64,000 nucleotides of DNA from Nymphalis io (GCF_905147045.1 NC_065913.1:6250001-6314000), one strand, 5' to 3'. Positions 32,462 through 41,715 are shown, numbered from the stretch's first letter. Numbers and translations are program-made. The notes: generated by a model from the sequence alone, not told the origin.

Positions 32462-32545
32462 ATTATACGGGCGATATACGGGCGAGTCCCGCATACATCC
32501 CCCTCACCTATGTGGGGAAAACGCGTAAATGCGTTTTTCCATTGG
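32462..32545 (+). mobile_element. Family F retroposon, 3' part
   Basis: CGAGTCCCGCATACATCCCC, then GTGGGGAAAACGCG and TAAATGCGTTTTTCC match the reverse complement of 33780-33840. Confidence 0.65.
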
Positions 32546-32811
32546 TAGTAATCGTTATTTATTTATGAGTATAGATATATGTTGCCAACATATTAATAAC
32601 ATGCTTACAACTTATCAAAATTCCGCTTAGCCTGTGTGTAGTCCTGCGTAGTAAGTTGGTCTCATAATGAACTTGATAAGCTCAAGGTCCTATTGAACAG
32701 ACATTTGCCGAGACCGATGTTTATAATAACGGGCATAGTTAATGAGCAACCAATCTTGCTTTTGTATTATTAGTCCACGTGTACATATGTAATGATATTA
32801 AATTAAAAATA
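32546..32811. other. AT-rich stretch, nothing recognised
   Basis: No gene or family recognised. Confidence 0.4.
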
Positions 32812-32955
32812 CATGTTTCTAGAACCCATGAATCTTAATCTGAGATTACGGGCAAACTCGTGCAAGCGCCAGTGAAATTTAATATGCTTACTTGTGTATA
32901 ATTCATCTCCCGAAAGGCAAACGTCCTGAGGAAATCTACATATGTCAAATGAATC
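32812..32955 (+). mobile_element. SINE A, degenerate head and centre
   Basis: AACCCATGAATCTTAATCTG, GTGCAAGCGCCAGTGAAATT, GTGTATAATTCATCTC and GAGGAAATCTACATATGTC. Confidence 0.6.
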
Positions 32956-32969
32956 TGTATCTACTGACC

Positions 32970-33243
32970 TGACAAGCCGGTTGGCGTGGTTGGTAGATAC
33001 TTGCCTTTTCACGCCGAAGGTTGTGGGTTCGTTTCCCACCCAGGACAGACATTTGTGTGCATGAACATGTCTGTTTGTCCTGAGTCTGGGTGTATTTTTT
33101 TATATACGTATGTATTAACAAAAAAAAAGTAGTATATCTAGTATATCAGTTGTCTGGTTTCCATAGCACAAGCTTTATAAGCTTAATTTGGGATCAGATG
33201 GCCGTGTGTGAAAAATGTCCCAGTATATTATTATTATTATTAC
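32970..33243 (+). mobile_element. SINE D, full length
   Basis: TGACAAGCCGGTTGGCGTGG head, box B GTGGGTTCGTTTCCCACCCA, GTCTGTTTGTCCTGAGTCTG, and tail GTCCCAGTATATTATTATTA. Confidence 0.92.
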
Positions 33244-33752
33244 CTTTACTGGCTACTAATCTTAAGGAACAATTGCTTCTTAAAATGTATAAACCAGTTT
33301 TTTTATATCATACGTAATATTATATTAATCTGAAGACTAAATCCAAGGACATCGATTGAAAAAAAAAACAAGATTTCTCCCTTTGTTGTCGCTGTCAAAG
33401 GATCTATTGAAGAACATTATATTTATTTTGCGTTTTTATTTTATATTTCCTTATAAGATATAATATTATTTTCCGAATTTATGTATATTTTCGACTGTAT
33501 CTGTCTATTTATATATACACGTGTTCAATCCGTTACGTCATATGTACTTGGATAATAACCTCACTCTCCAGTATTAGCAGCAATGAATTATAAAAATTAA
33601 GATTAAAGATAACCATTATAAATATCCAATGTAAGGCAACGGCATCTTACGCTGTTGTCATCTGACGCTCGAAACCACAGTTAGGCTCTATCGTGTACCG
33701 AGCGCCAAGATGAGAGATGTTTACACGTCAAAAAATGTATTCTATGTAGCTT
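33244..33752. other. AT-rich stretch, nothing recognised
   Basis: No gene or family recognised. Confidence 0.45.
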
Positions 33753-33973
33753 GAAGTAAAATTGCTCCTTTTTTAACGCTGGAAAAACGCATTACGCGTT
33801 TCCCCCACGGGAACAGTGGGGCGGTATGTGGGACTCACCGGTGTCCAAGGCGCCGAGTGTGCCCGTTTGGGATCGGAATACCCACTAAAAACCAACGGTA
33901 CCCTTTCCGTCTTAACGGGGAGCGTCACGCGATCGCTTGCGCATGCTACCATGACGAAGTAAAATTGCTCCTT
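33753..33973 (-). mobile_element. Family F retroposon with an 18-bp target-site duplication
   Basis: GAAGTAAAATTGCTCCTT is repeated perfectly at 33753-33770 and 33956-33973. The 185-bp insert between is GC-rich against an AT-rich background. On the minus strand it begins GTCATGGTAGCATGCGCAAG and ends CCAGCGTTAAAA, as a retroposed RNA with a short A tail would. No ORF and no clear tRNA box A or B. Partial copies lie at 31.7 and 32.5 kb, and perhaps at 7.1 kb. Confidence 0.85.
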
Positions 33974-34274
33974 ATACAGCCTCCGTAATCATACATACAT
34001 ATATACGATTCACTTTATAAAAAATCATCATAAAAATTGTTCTCTGTTTAAATATAAAGCAAAGAATTTAAATGATAGTAAATACATACATGGTAAAGCC
34101 TTATTACATAAGTAGTGTAAATGCTACTTAGGAAAGCTGTGCATACAAATCAGTCTAGAAATATCTTAAGAGTGGCTTGTAACTTGACGAGGAGTCAAGG
34201 AGCGTCAAAACGTGACGGGATTGGTCCAAGAACTAGAAGATTTGAGCTAAAAATAATATTATCTTTAAATATAA
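33974..34274. other. AT-rich stretch, nothing recognised
   Basis: No gene or family recognised. Confidence 0.4.
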
Positions 34275-34350
34275 ATGACATTTGTTTAGTTAAACACTCA
34301 TTTCTCTCTTTCTGTCTTCATTAATTCGACATTGGAGTGAAGAAGACATC
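34275..34350 (+). repeat. Repeat I, copy 1
   Basis: TTAGTTAAACACTCATTTCT, CTCTTTCTGTCTTCATTAAT, TCGACATTGGAGTGAAGAAG. Related to 44628-44715 (reverse) and 63165-63260. Confidence 0.45.
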
Positions 34351-34375
34351 AGTCAAATCAAATAAAAATATTGTT

Positions 34376-34560
34376 TTTCAAATACATTTTTATTTTTAGT
34401 CAAGCGCTACCACCGGTCCGGAATGTGAATTCTACCTGGAAGAACCGGCAAGAAATTCAGTATTTACTCTGTTTTTAAAGAAAATACTAATACGTGTAAA
34501 TTAAGTACATTTAATTTCTACACGAGATCCATCAATCATTGAATATAATTTTTATGCATT
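34376..34560 (+). repeat. Repeat G
   Basis: CGCTACCACCGGTCCGGAAT, TCTACCTGGAAGAACCGGCA, GAAATTCAGTATTTACTC and TACACGAGATCCATC. A diverged copy is at 59425-59575, and its expected first part (TTCAAGTAGGCTTATA) is seen alone at about 8657. Confidence 0.55.
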
Positions 34561-34634
34561 TTTATAAAACCAAAAACAGAGTAATAAGACATTATTAATA
34601 AGATGTTTTTTAATAACTAACTAAATTCCTTAAG

Positions 34635-35216
34635 GACTCGCAAGGCCGCACTCTACGATCTGACGATAATCTAATTCTTAAAATTCCTTCTCACTCTTCT
34701 TTTTATACCAATTCTTTCTCTGTCCAAGCAGTTCGCCTATGGAATTCTTTACCACTCCACTTAAGACAATCTCAAACTATTAACACGTTTAAAATCCGAC
34801 TCAAGGCGTATTATTTTTTTTTATAATTATCAGGGAGTGTTGTTTTATTATCTGCCGCACTTTATTGCTATTTATTATCATATAATATCATAATTACATT
34901 TTTTTATTTTTTGTTTTATGTATTATATATGTATGTTTATGTATATATTATTTATTTATATGTATGTATATTTAGCTATAGTACTGTATATATATATTTA
35001 AAAAATAAAAATTGAGATGATTAGTACACCTCCTTACCGCTTTATTTATTTATTTATTTCATGTCCTTCACCCAAAGGTTGTCTGGAAGAGAACGCTCTT
35101 TTAGCGATAAGACCGCCTTTTGTACAAAATAGTTTTGTTTTTTTTTTGTGTTCATGTTTAAAATGGTTCTGTAACTCTTTTAATGTACAATAAAGTATAT
35201 TCTATTCTATTCAAAA
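34635..35216 (+). pseudogene. LINE 3' end: RT C-terminus and structured 3' UTR
   Basis: From about 34647 one frame reads LRSDDNLILKIPSHSSFYTN and then SFSVQAVRLWNSLPLHL up to a stop near 34826. This is the typical end of a Jockey/CR1-group ORF2. The long AT-rich 3' UTR ends with CAAAGGTTGTCTGGAAGAGA, then CGCTCTTTTAGCGATAAG and CAATAAAGTATATTC. AGCGCTnnAGCGA-type pairing is also seen at 50.4 kb. The copy is 5'-truncated, retaining only about the last 60 codons. Confidence 0.7.
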
Positions 35217-35315
35217 GCCTGCTTGTTGGTAACTAAAGTATAGTTTGCGGAATTTTATTAAATGAAAGCTTATACATTTATATTCAATTCAACATTCAAA
35301 TAGGCTCGTGTAAGC

Positions 35316-35616
35316 AGTAACAGTTACAGCCTGTTAATGTCCTACTGCTGGGCTAAGGCCTTCTCTCCCTTTTGAGGAGAAGATTTGTAGCTTATTTCAC
35401 CATGCTGCTCCAATGTGGTTTTGTAGAATACACATGTGGCATAATTTCAATGAAATTAGACATGCAGATTTCCTCGCGATGTTTTCCTTCGCCGTCAAGT
35501 ACGATGAATTATAAACACAAATTAAGCACATGAAAATTCAGAGGTGCTTGCCCGGGTTTGAACCCACGATCATCGGTTAAGATTCACGCGTTCTAACTCC
35601 TAGATCATCTCGGATT
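35316..35616 (-). mobile_element. SINE A, full length
   Basis: GTTACAGCCTGTTAATGTCC, CTACTGCTGGGCTAAGGCCT, GATGAATTATAAACACAAAT, GGGTTTGAACCCACGATCAT, ending ATCATCTCGGAT. Confidence 0.9.
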
Positions 35617-36120
35617 TAAGTAAACACTTTTGATTAAAATAACAGATTAAATGCAAGCTACTACCGGAATATAGAATTTACGGATTCACCGAATTCAATA
35701 ATTTATCATGGTTCAACTATATACAATAACAAAAAAAATGTATGTATTATTTGTTTGATATTAATTGAGAATGTCAACATATCATAAAAAAGAAAGAAAA
35801 CGGAGTGGCCCAGTTGATATTATTCATAGTTCTGCCCACCTTTTGTGTTAATAATACATCTCGTAACGAAACATAGTAATCAAACCTGCATATTGTATCC
35901 AATTAATTTCTACCTAATTTGTAACTTTTGCCTATTACTGTATAAATCAGATTGAATATTTCATTGAATGCCAGCAATGCTATCGGCTTTGTTCGTGTTA
36001 AACGGCTTCATAACGATATATTAACCAAATTACTTTTAATTAAAAAAATCGTTTTAAAAAAAATATTTAATGTAAGCGGTTTCTACTAATTTATAATAAG
36101 TAAAAATATGCCTATGATTA
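35617..36120. other. AT-rich stretch, nothing recognised
   Basis: No gene or family recognised. Confidence 0.45.
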
Positions 36121-36215
36121 AGCATCTATAGTACAATGGTATACGGACCGCTTAGGGATGTAAAAGTCGCAGGTTCGATTCTGATTTTTGGGCTATTAAT
36201 GTCCCCACTTCTAAC
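36121..36215 (+). mobile_element. SINE E, tRNA-derived head
   Basis: CATCTATAGTACAATGGTAT is the box A region, then CCGCTTAGGGATGTAAAAGT and box B CAGGTTCGATTCTGA, and GGGCTATT. The second copy is at 43491-43585. Confidence 0.65.
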
Positions 36216-36377
36216 ACTGTTACCTTAATTAGAGGGGTAAATAAAACAATTCGTTTTTCTTAATAAGAGGCAAAAAACATATTAATTACAAGTATGTCAT
36301 CGAAATTCAACGCTTCAGCTTTTACTATGGACCGTGAGACACGTAGTACTTATATACCTAAGACTTGCTTTCGAGTG

Positions 36378-36414
36378 TATAAAAGGCATTGTCTACACTA
36401 TTGCAAGTTCACTG
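36378..36414 (+). promoter_or_regulatory. Candidate TATA-type core promoter without a recognised gene
   Basis: TATAAAAGGC at 36378-36387 is followed 33 bases later by an initiator-like TTCACTG (A at 36411). An ATG at 36494 opens a 19-base frame up to a possible donor GTGAGA at 36513. The layout is typical of short first exons of insect secreted-protein genes, but no downstream exon was found. It could be chance or a degraded gene copy. Confidence 0.25.
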
Positions 36415-36619
36415 CACGCGTCATAGTTGGCTTATAGCTGAATATTTAAGCGAATTGAGTCGTTTTCATCTTAATATACGTAGTTGCATATTGATGAACC
36501 TTGATATTATGAGTGAGATGGTTTAATTTCATATAATGTTTTGATATTACATTTTATTATAGTTTATTTCGCGTTTTGAATTCCTAAAAGACTCGCACAC
36601 CTCACTACGATCTGATGAT
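36415..36619. other. AT-rich stretch with a LINE scrap
   Basis: Bases 36580-36617 (AATTCCTAAAAGACTCGCAC, CACTACGATCTGATG) resemble the LINE sequence at 34623-34670. Otherwise nothing was recognised. Confidence 0.35.
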
Positions 36620-37075
36620 GATCTTACAACTAGTCTGAGTAGATACCACTCAATCCTCACATATTCTACCGCCATGCAATATGGGGTTGCCTCGCTTCAG
36701 TAGTGCTGCAGGGATGTTCGCTGAATAAATATAGACTGTTTTTACGCATTAATACGAAAAAAGTGTGCATCCTTGGTTCACTGGGTGCGGGCCAGCTCAA
36801 ACAAAATTCTAATCATGGTTGCTAACAGAATAGACCGTGTATTTATAAACCGCTGTTGTAAAGTTTCAGCTGGACCAGGAAATTGTATAAGTAGTAGATA
36901 GTAGTGTTTAATTTATTTTTTTGTAATTTTGTATATGAGTTGTTACTTGAATAAATAAATTTTATTATACCTATTCTTTGTTGTTATATCCCGGTTTGAA
37001 GAGTGTTTGACCCAAAGTAACTACTCTGGGGATCAGCGGGGAAATTTGAACATCCGCCAACCTATTTAATAAAAA
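36620..37075 (+). mobile_element. SINE B, two degraded parts around an unassigned insert
   Basis: The left part (AGTCTGAGTAGATACCACTC, CATATTCTACCGCC) and right part from about 36970 (TATCCCGGTTTGAAGAGTGT, ACATCCGCCAACCTA) are collinear. Bases 36676-36965 are another sequence ending ACTTGAATAAATAAATTTTA, an insert of unknown family. Confidence 0.5.
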
Positions 37076-37338
37076 CAAAAAAAAAACACTGTTTATATTA
37101 GTTCTTAATTTTCGTTTTGTACAAGAAGAATATAGTCATTTTTTTTTGTAAAATATATTTAATTAATCAAAGTATGCACCGTTGTTATCTATGCACTTTT
37201 GCTATCCCATAGGTAGTTCATTGATCCTTTTACTAAAAATGGGGGCGAGAATCAATAAACTCTTTGAAGGCGGTTTGGACTGCCGCGTCGGAGTTGAATT
37301 TTTTTCCTTGTAAGAAGTTGTCCAAATTCCGGATGGTC

Positions 37339-37641
37339 CTAATGGTAATCTGTTGGAGCAAGGTCCGGTGTGTATGGTGGATGTCGCAGAAATTCCAATT
37401 GTAGCTCAACTAACTTAGTGGTTGTTTGTTGTGTAGTGTGTGGTTTTGCGTTGTCGTGAAGCAGCAGTGGCCTAGAGCGATTGATCAATCTCGATCGTTT
37501 AGCAGCTAGTTCTTCCTTCATGGTTTGCAGTTGCTGACAATAGATATCTGTCGTAACCGTTTGGCCAGATTTTAGAAAACTGTAGTGAACGACACTGGCG
37601 CTAGTCCACCAAACACTAACAAGTAACTTTTTCTGAGTCAT
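37339..37641 (-). pseudogene. Mariner transposase, C-terminal catalytic block
   Basis: TQKKLLVSVWWTSASVVHYS continues directly from the PKRK of the upstream piece. Next come LLLHDNAKPHTT (second aspartate) and HPPYTPDLAPTDYH (third aspartate), the D,D34D signature of mariner. Downstream the sequence to about 37250 still looks like the family C-terminus but is out of frame. Confidence 0.88.
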
Positions 37642-37882
37642 TTTTTTTTTATATAATAGTAAGGTGGACGAGCATATGGGCCACCAGATGGTAAGTGGTC
37701 ACCACACGCCCTTAGACATTGGCATTGTAAGAAATGTCAACCATCGCTTATAGCCAATGCGCCACCAACCTTGGGAACTAAGATTTTATGTCCCTTGTGC
37801 CTGTAATTACACTGGCTCACTCACCCTTCAAACCGGAACACAACAATATCAAGTACTGCTGTTTTGCGGTAGAATATCGGAT

Positions 37883-40800
37883 CATCATCACCAGCCGAAA
37901 GACGTCCACTGCTGGACAAAGGCCTCCCCCAAGGATTTCCACGTTGGCCGATCTTGCGCTGCCCGCATCCAACGGCTTCCCGCGACTCGTTCTAAGTCGT
38001 CGGTCCACCTTGTAGGGGGCCTGCCCACGCTGCGTCTTCCGGTTCGTGGTCGCCACTCGAGAACCTTTCTGCCCCAGCGGCCGTCGGTTCGGCGAGCAAT
38101 GTGCCCCGCCCACTGCCACTTCAATTTAGCAATTCTTCGGGCTATGTCGGTTACTTTGGTTCGCCTGCGGATTTCATCATTTCTGATTCGATCTCGCAGA
38201 GAAACTCCGAGCATAGCCCTCTCCATTGCCCTTTGAGTGACCTTGAGCCTTCTTATGAGGCCCATTGTGAGCGACCACGTCTCTGATCCATAAGTCATCA
38301 CTGGCAACACACACTGGTCGAAGACTTTCGACTTGAGACACTGCGGTATTTGGGATGAGAAGATATCGTGTAGCTTCCCGAACGCTGCCCAGCCGAGTTG
38401 AATTCGACGATTGACCTCTTTCTCGAAGTTGGACCTACCTAGTTGGATGGTCTGACCTAGGTAGACATAGTTGTCTACAACTTCGAGTGCAGAATTTCCA
38501 ACCTTGACTTGAGTGGGTGCAACATGGATGTTCGACATGATTTTCGTCTTGTCCATGTTCATTTTTAGACCCACTTGTTGGGAAACCCTGCTGAGGTCAT
38601 CGAGCATAGTGCCGAGGTCTTCCAAGGTCTCAGCCATAATTACAATGTCATCGGCAAATCGAAGATGAGTGATGTACTCGCCGTTAATATTGATGCCAAG
38701 TCCGTTCCAGTCCAGAAGCTTGAAAACATCTTCCAATGCAGCGGTAAACAGTTTCGGAGATATCACGTCTCCCTGTCTTACACCTCTCTGCAGTTGGATA
38801 GGTTTTGAGTTCTGATCCTGGAGTCGGATCGACATGGTGGCGTTCTCGTACAAGCACTTTAACACCCTGATATACCGATAATCAATTTGGCACCTTTGAA
38901 GAGAATTCAGCACAGCCCAGGTTTCGATCGAATCAAAGGCTTTCTCATAGTCCACAAACGCTAAGCAAAGTGGCTGGTTATACTCCTCAGTCTTCTGTAT
39001 AACTTGCCGCAGCGTATGTATGTGGTCTATGGTGCTAAAGCCTTTCCGGAATCCGGCTTGTTCGGGTGGCTGGAAGTCGTCAAGTCTTTGCTCGAGACGA
39101 TTCGTAATGACTCTCGAAAACAACTTGTAAACATGACTCAGCAGTGAGATGGGCCTGTAATTCTTCAGAAGGGTTTTATCACCCTTCTTAAAGAAAAGTA
39201 CCACCACACCTCTGTGCCATGCTTTTGGCGTTTGACCTTTGGCAATGACGGAGTTAAAAAGCCTCTGAAGAGCCCTGAGGATCGGTGTACCACCCGCCTT
39301 CAGAAGCTCGGCTGTAATACCATCATCACCAGGTGCCTTGTTGTTTTTGAGTTGTCCGAGAGCCATTCTAATCTCGAAAAGACTGACGTCCTGAAAATCT
39401 TCAGTGTAGTGTCGGGTTAGTCTTGCTCTGGGATCTGCAGCATGACTACTGACAGGTGATTGAGCTGTCGTGTACAGCTGACCGTAGAACTTCTCAACCT
39501 CTTCCAACAGCTCAGATCTTGACGTGACTATTCTGCCATCCTCAGTTTTCAGCCTTGTCAGTTGACTCTGACCAACAGACAGATCTCTGGCGAACACTTT
39601 AGAGCCTTTGTTCCGCTCGATGGCCTCTTTAATGCGCATTGTATTAAATTGGCGAGTGTCGCGAGTTAGAGACTTTGAAATCCGTCTGTTGATCAGCCGA
39701 TAGCCGGCAGCATCAGCTGGGGACGTCAGAATCATTTTCCGTCTTTCCTCCATAAGCCGTAGGGTAGAGGCAGAGATCTTTTTGGTTCCTTTTGTACGGC
39801 TGGTCTTGAAGGTCTTAGACCCAGCCGTACGGACAGTTTCCACAAGCCTGTCGTTGTATGTGTCCACTTCCTCGCAGTCTGCTAGGCAATCGAATCGGTT
39901 TTGGAGTTCGAGCTGAAAGGCTTCGGGATTTCGGATTTGAAGAGGTGATGGTCGGAGCGTAGACTTCATCAGTCGGGACCTCTGGAGTTTAACATTGATA
40001 TTTAACGAGCCTCTTACGAGTCTGTGATCGCTCCCAGTTTTGACTGCATTGATCACGGAGACGTCATTAAATATTTGTCTTCTCGTCGACAAGATGAAGT
40101 CTATCTCATTCTTGGTTTTCCCATCAGGGCTCACCCAAGTCCATTTACGCTGACCTGGCTTCTTGAAAAAGGAGTTCATCATAAAGAGTCCCTCCTTCTC
40201 CATAAAGTCGGCCAACATCTGGCCCCGAGTGTTGCGGTCTCCAATTCCATGAGGTCCCACCTTTAACTCATCACCGAATCGTTTGCCCAGCTTCGCGTTG
40301 AAGTCCCTCATTACAACAGTGAAATGAGTCTTGTTGGTATGTATGGCTTTAGATAAATCCTCATACATGACCTCAACCTCATCGTCGGAGTGTGTCGAAG
40401 TCGGCGCGTATACCTGTATGACCTTCAAAGAATACCGCTTGGTGATTCTGAGTATAAGGTACGCCACCCTAGCCGACACACTCTCGATTTTCACAACGTT
40501 GTTAACGAGGTACTTGTGGACTATGAACCCGACACCACCTTGAGACAGTTGATCGCCCTCTCGGAAATAGAGAAGGTTACCGGATTTCAGGATCATCGTA
40601 TCCTCCCCCTGTCTTCGGACTTCGGATAATCCGACGATATCCCAGTGTAACCTGCTCAATTCTTCCTCCAGTTCGATGATCTTCTCGTCGGTCCGCAGTG
40701 TACGCGTGTTATATGTTGCCAGGGCCAGAGGTCGTCGGTGTTGGTAACACGAAATCTGCCGGGGATTCTTAGCACCCCCTGCCCCGCCGTTACCACAGCT

Positions 40801-41039
40801 GTTACCAAGGCTAGGAATAGCAGGGCTGCCGGGGACTAGGGGCCGTGGTTTAGTTGCGCGAATCATGAGGGGATATGCCATAATCGCCACGCTTGGCAGA
40901 CGGGTTGGCGATCGCAGTAAGTTAGTCATAGTACTCAGAGAGACGCTGCTGCCCGTTCTCTGGTGTATACTCCCTCGGGTCGACTTCTACGCCCCCCACG
41001 GGATGAGATGGGGTGGTGATATTCGTCGCCGTCACCACA
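37883..41039 (-). mobile_element. RTE-type LINE, near full length (3.16 kb)
   Basis: It sits in a SINE B with CGGAT on both sides (37878-37882 and 41040-41044), a 5-bp target-site duplication. The 5' UTR is only about 110 bases. There is practically no 3' UTR: the ORF stop lies in the terminal (TGA)n. RTE-type elements typically lack poly(A) and end in short repeats, as here. Confidence 0.88.
37888..40929 (-). CDS. RTE-type LINE endonuclease/reverse transcriptase, 1013 aa
   Basis: A single uninterrupted ORF for the retrotransposition protein, which nicks the target DNA and copies the RNA there. Domains in order: an APE-type endonuclease at about 70-310 (LATYNTRTLRTDEKI, IVGLSEVRRQGED, RDFNAKLGKRFGD, TGSDHRLV), then reverse transcriptase at about 520-800 (NNKAPGDDGITAELLKAGG, NYRPISLLSHVYKLFSRVIT, FVDYEKAFDSIE, GVRQGDVISPKLF, and the catalytic FADDIVIMAE), then a C-terminal region with GHIARRTDGRW. 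The length fits the RTE clade (about 1000 aa). One oddity is that the first residue of the family's GDFN motif is R here. The catalytic D is kept, so activity may or may not be affected. The last codons, EAFVQQWTSFGW and stop, form the element's 3' end. Confidence 0.9.
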   Translation of the reverse strand: MTNLLRSPTRLPSVAIMAYPLMIRATKPRPLVPGSPAIPSLGNSCGNGGAGGAKNPRQISCYQHRRPLALATYNTRTLRTDEKIIELEEELSRLHWDIVGLSEVRRQGEDTMILKSGNLLYFREGDQLSQGGVGFIVHKYLVNNVVKIESVSARVAYLILRITKRYSLKVIQVYAPTSTHSDDEVEVMYEDLSKAIHTNKTHFTVVMRDFNAKLGKRFGDELKVGPHGIGDRNTRGQMLADFMEKEGLFMMNSFFKKPGQRKWTWVSPDGKTKNEIDFILSTRRQIFNDVSVINAVKTGSDHRLVRGSLNINVKLQRSRLMKSTLRPSPLQIRNPEAFQLELQNRFDCLADCEEVDTYNDRLVETVRTAGSKTFKTSRTKGTKKISASTLRLMEERRKMILTSPADAAGYRLINRRISKSLTRDTRQFNTMRIKEAIERNKGSKVFARDLSVGQSQLTRLKTEDGRIVTSRSELLEEVEKFYGQLYTTAQSPVSSHAADPRARLTRHYTEDFQDVSLFEIRMALGQLKNNKAPGDDGITAELLKAGGTPILRALQRLFNSVIAKGQTPKAWHRGVVVLFFKKGDKTLLKNYRPISLLSHVYKLFSRVITNRLEQRLDDFQPPEQAGFRKGFSTIDHIHTLRQVIQKTEEYNQPLCLAFVDYEKAFDSIETWAVLNSLQRCQIDYRYIRVLKCLYENATMSIRLQDQNSKPIQLQRGVRQGDVISPKLFTAALEDVFKLLDWNGLGININGEYITHLRFADDIVIMAETLEDLGTMLDDLSRVSQQVGLKMNMDKTKIMSNIHVAPTQVKVGNSALEVVDNYVYLGQTIQLGRSNFEKEVNRRIQLGWAAFGKLHDIFSSQIPQCLKSKVFDQCVLPVMTYGSETWSLTMGLIRRLKVTQRAMERAMLGVSLRDRIRNDEIRRRTKVTDIARRIAKLKWQWAGHIARRTDGRWGRKVLEWRPRTGRRSVGRPPTRWTDDLERVAGSRWMRAAQDRPTWKSLGEAFVQQWTSFGW

Positions 41040-41096
41040 CGGATGAGTGGGTGGTAAATACCCAGACGAAGCCCTGCACAAAGCCCTACCACCAGT

Positions 41097-41237
41097 TTTT
41101 CGTTTAGGGCAGGATTTGGCTGGGTCTCCAGGGTTCAGCCATTGCGACGAGCGCTTCCGATTGTGGTACAGTATCCACTTTTCATCACAAGTAATGATTC
41201 GATTTAAAATCCTTTCATTATTGTGTCGGATGAGCAA
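41097..41237 (-). pseudogene. Mariner transposase, first catalytic block
   Basis: RIITCDEKWILYHNRKRSSQ contains the first catalytic aspartate (TCDEKW). It is followed by WLNPGDPAKSCPKRK, and at 41096 the SINE begins. The protein continues at 37641 after the nested insert. Confidence 0.88.
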
Positions 41238-41301
41238 AGTAACTCAGCCGTCCACGCGTGTTTGCAAGTTAGATTCACTCAATTCATAAGGTACCCATCG
41301 T

Positions 41302-41628
41302 TCAAGTTTTTTTACTTTCCCGATTTGCTCCAAGTGGATTAATATCACTTACCCCTAAGCCTGCAGCTATCTCTGAAGTGCTTTGTGATGGATCCGCTTC
41401 CACAATAGCCTTTAACTCTTCATTTTCCACTTTGGTCTCCAGCCGTCCACGGGGTTGGTTATGAAGGTCGAAATTTCCAGAACGAAAACGTTTAAGCCAA
41501 AAACATACCGCGCTTTCTTTTGCGACATCAGCGCCATACACATAATTAATCCTTCGAGCTGTTTCTGCAGCACTGGTGCCACGGTAGAACTCGTAACCGT
41601 AAATATACCGATATTTCATGTTTTTCAT
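41302..41628 (-). pseudogene. Mariner transposase, N-terminal part
   Basis: The frame from 41628 carries a helix-turn-helix-like N-terminus: YEFYRGTSAAETARRINYVY, then WLKRFRSGNFDL and STSEIAAGLGVS. This is the paired DNA-binding region of mariner transposases. It leaves frame after GLGVSD, where the family normally goes on into the second helix-turn-helix. The frame break, not an intron, is the likely cause. Confidence 0.85.
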
Positions 41629-41715
41629 TGTGCGGTATTAAGCGAAGCCAAAGAAAAAAAAAATAAGGAGAAAACAAATGAATAACTGTTTTCAAAACTC
41701 AAATGTACCAGCTAA

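Larger units (their letters stand above)
37641..41096 (-). mobile_element. SINE B inserted in mariner and itself split by the RTE LINE
   Basis: The left part 37641-37882 runs from the poly(T) tail through GATGGTAAGTGGTCACCACA and CAACCTTGGGAACTAAGATT to GCGGTAGAATATCGGAT. The right part 41040-41096 continues CGGATGAGTGGGTGG to ACCACCAGT. The two halves join cleanly when the RTE is removed. Confidence 0.9.
37098..41715 (-). mobile_element. Mariner DNA transposon, split by a nested SINE and LINE
   Basis: Without the insert at 37641-41096 the element is about 1.16 kb, close to the usual mariner size. The ends are weakly similar inverted sequences: TTAG then CGTTTTGTACA at 37098 with TA just outside, and the complement of TTAGCTGGTACATTTGAG at 41715. 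The transposase pieces lie on the minus strand. It is inactive because of the insertion and at least one frameshift. Confidence 0.8.

Noticed and set aside
37757..38236. 159-codon plus-strand frame
   Set aside because: It is the opposite strand of the SINE B and the RTE C-terminus, with no motif of its own.
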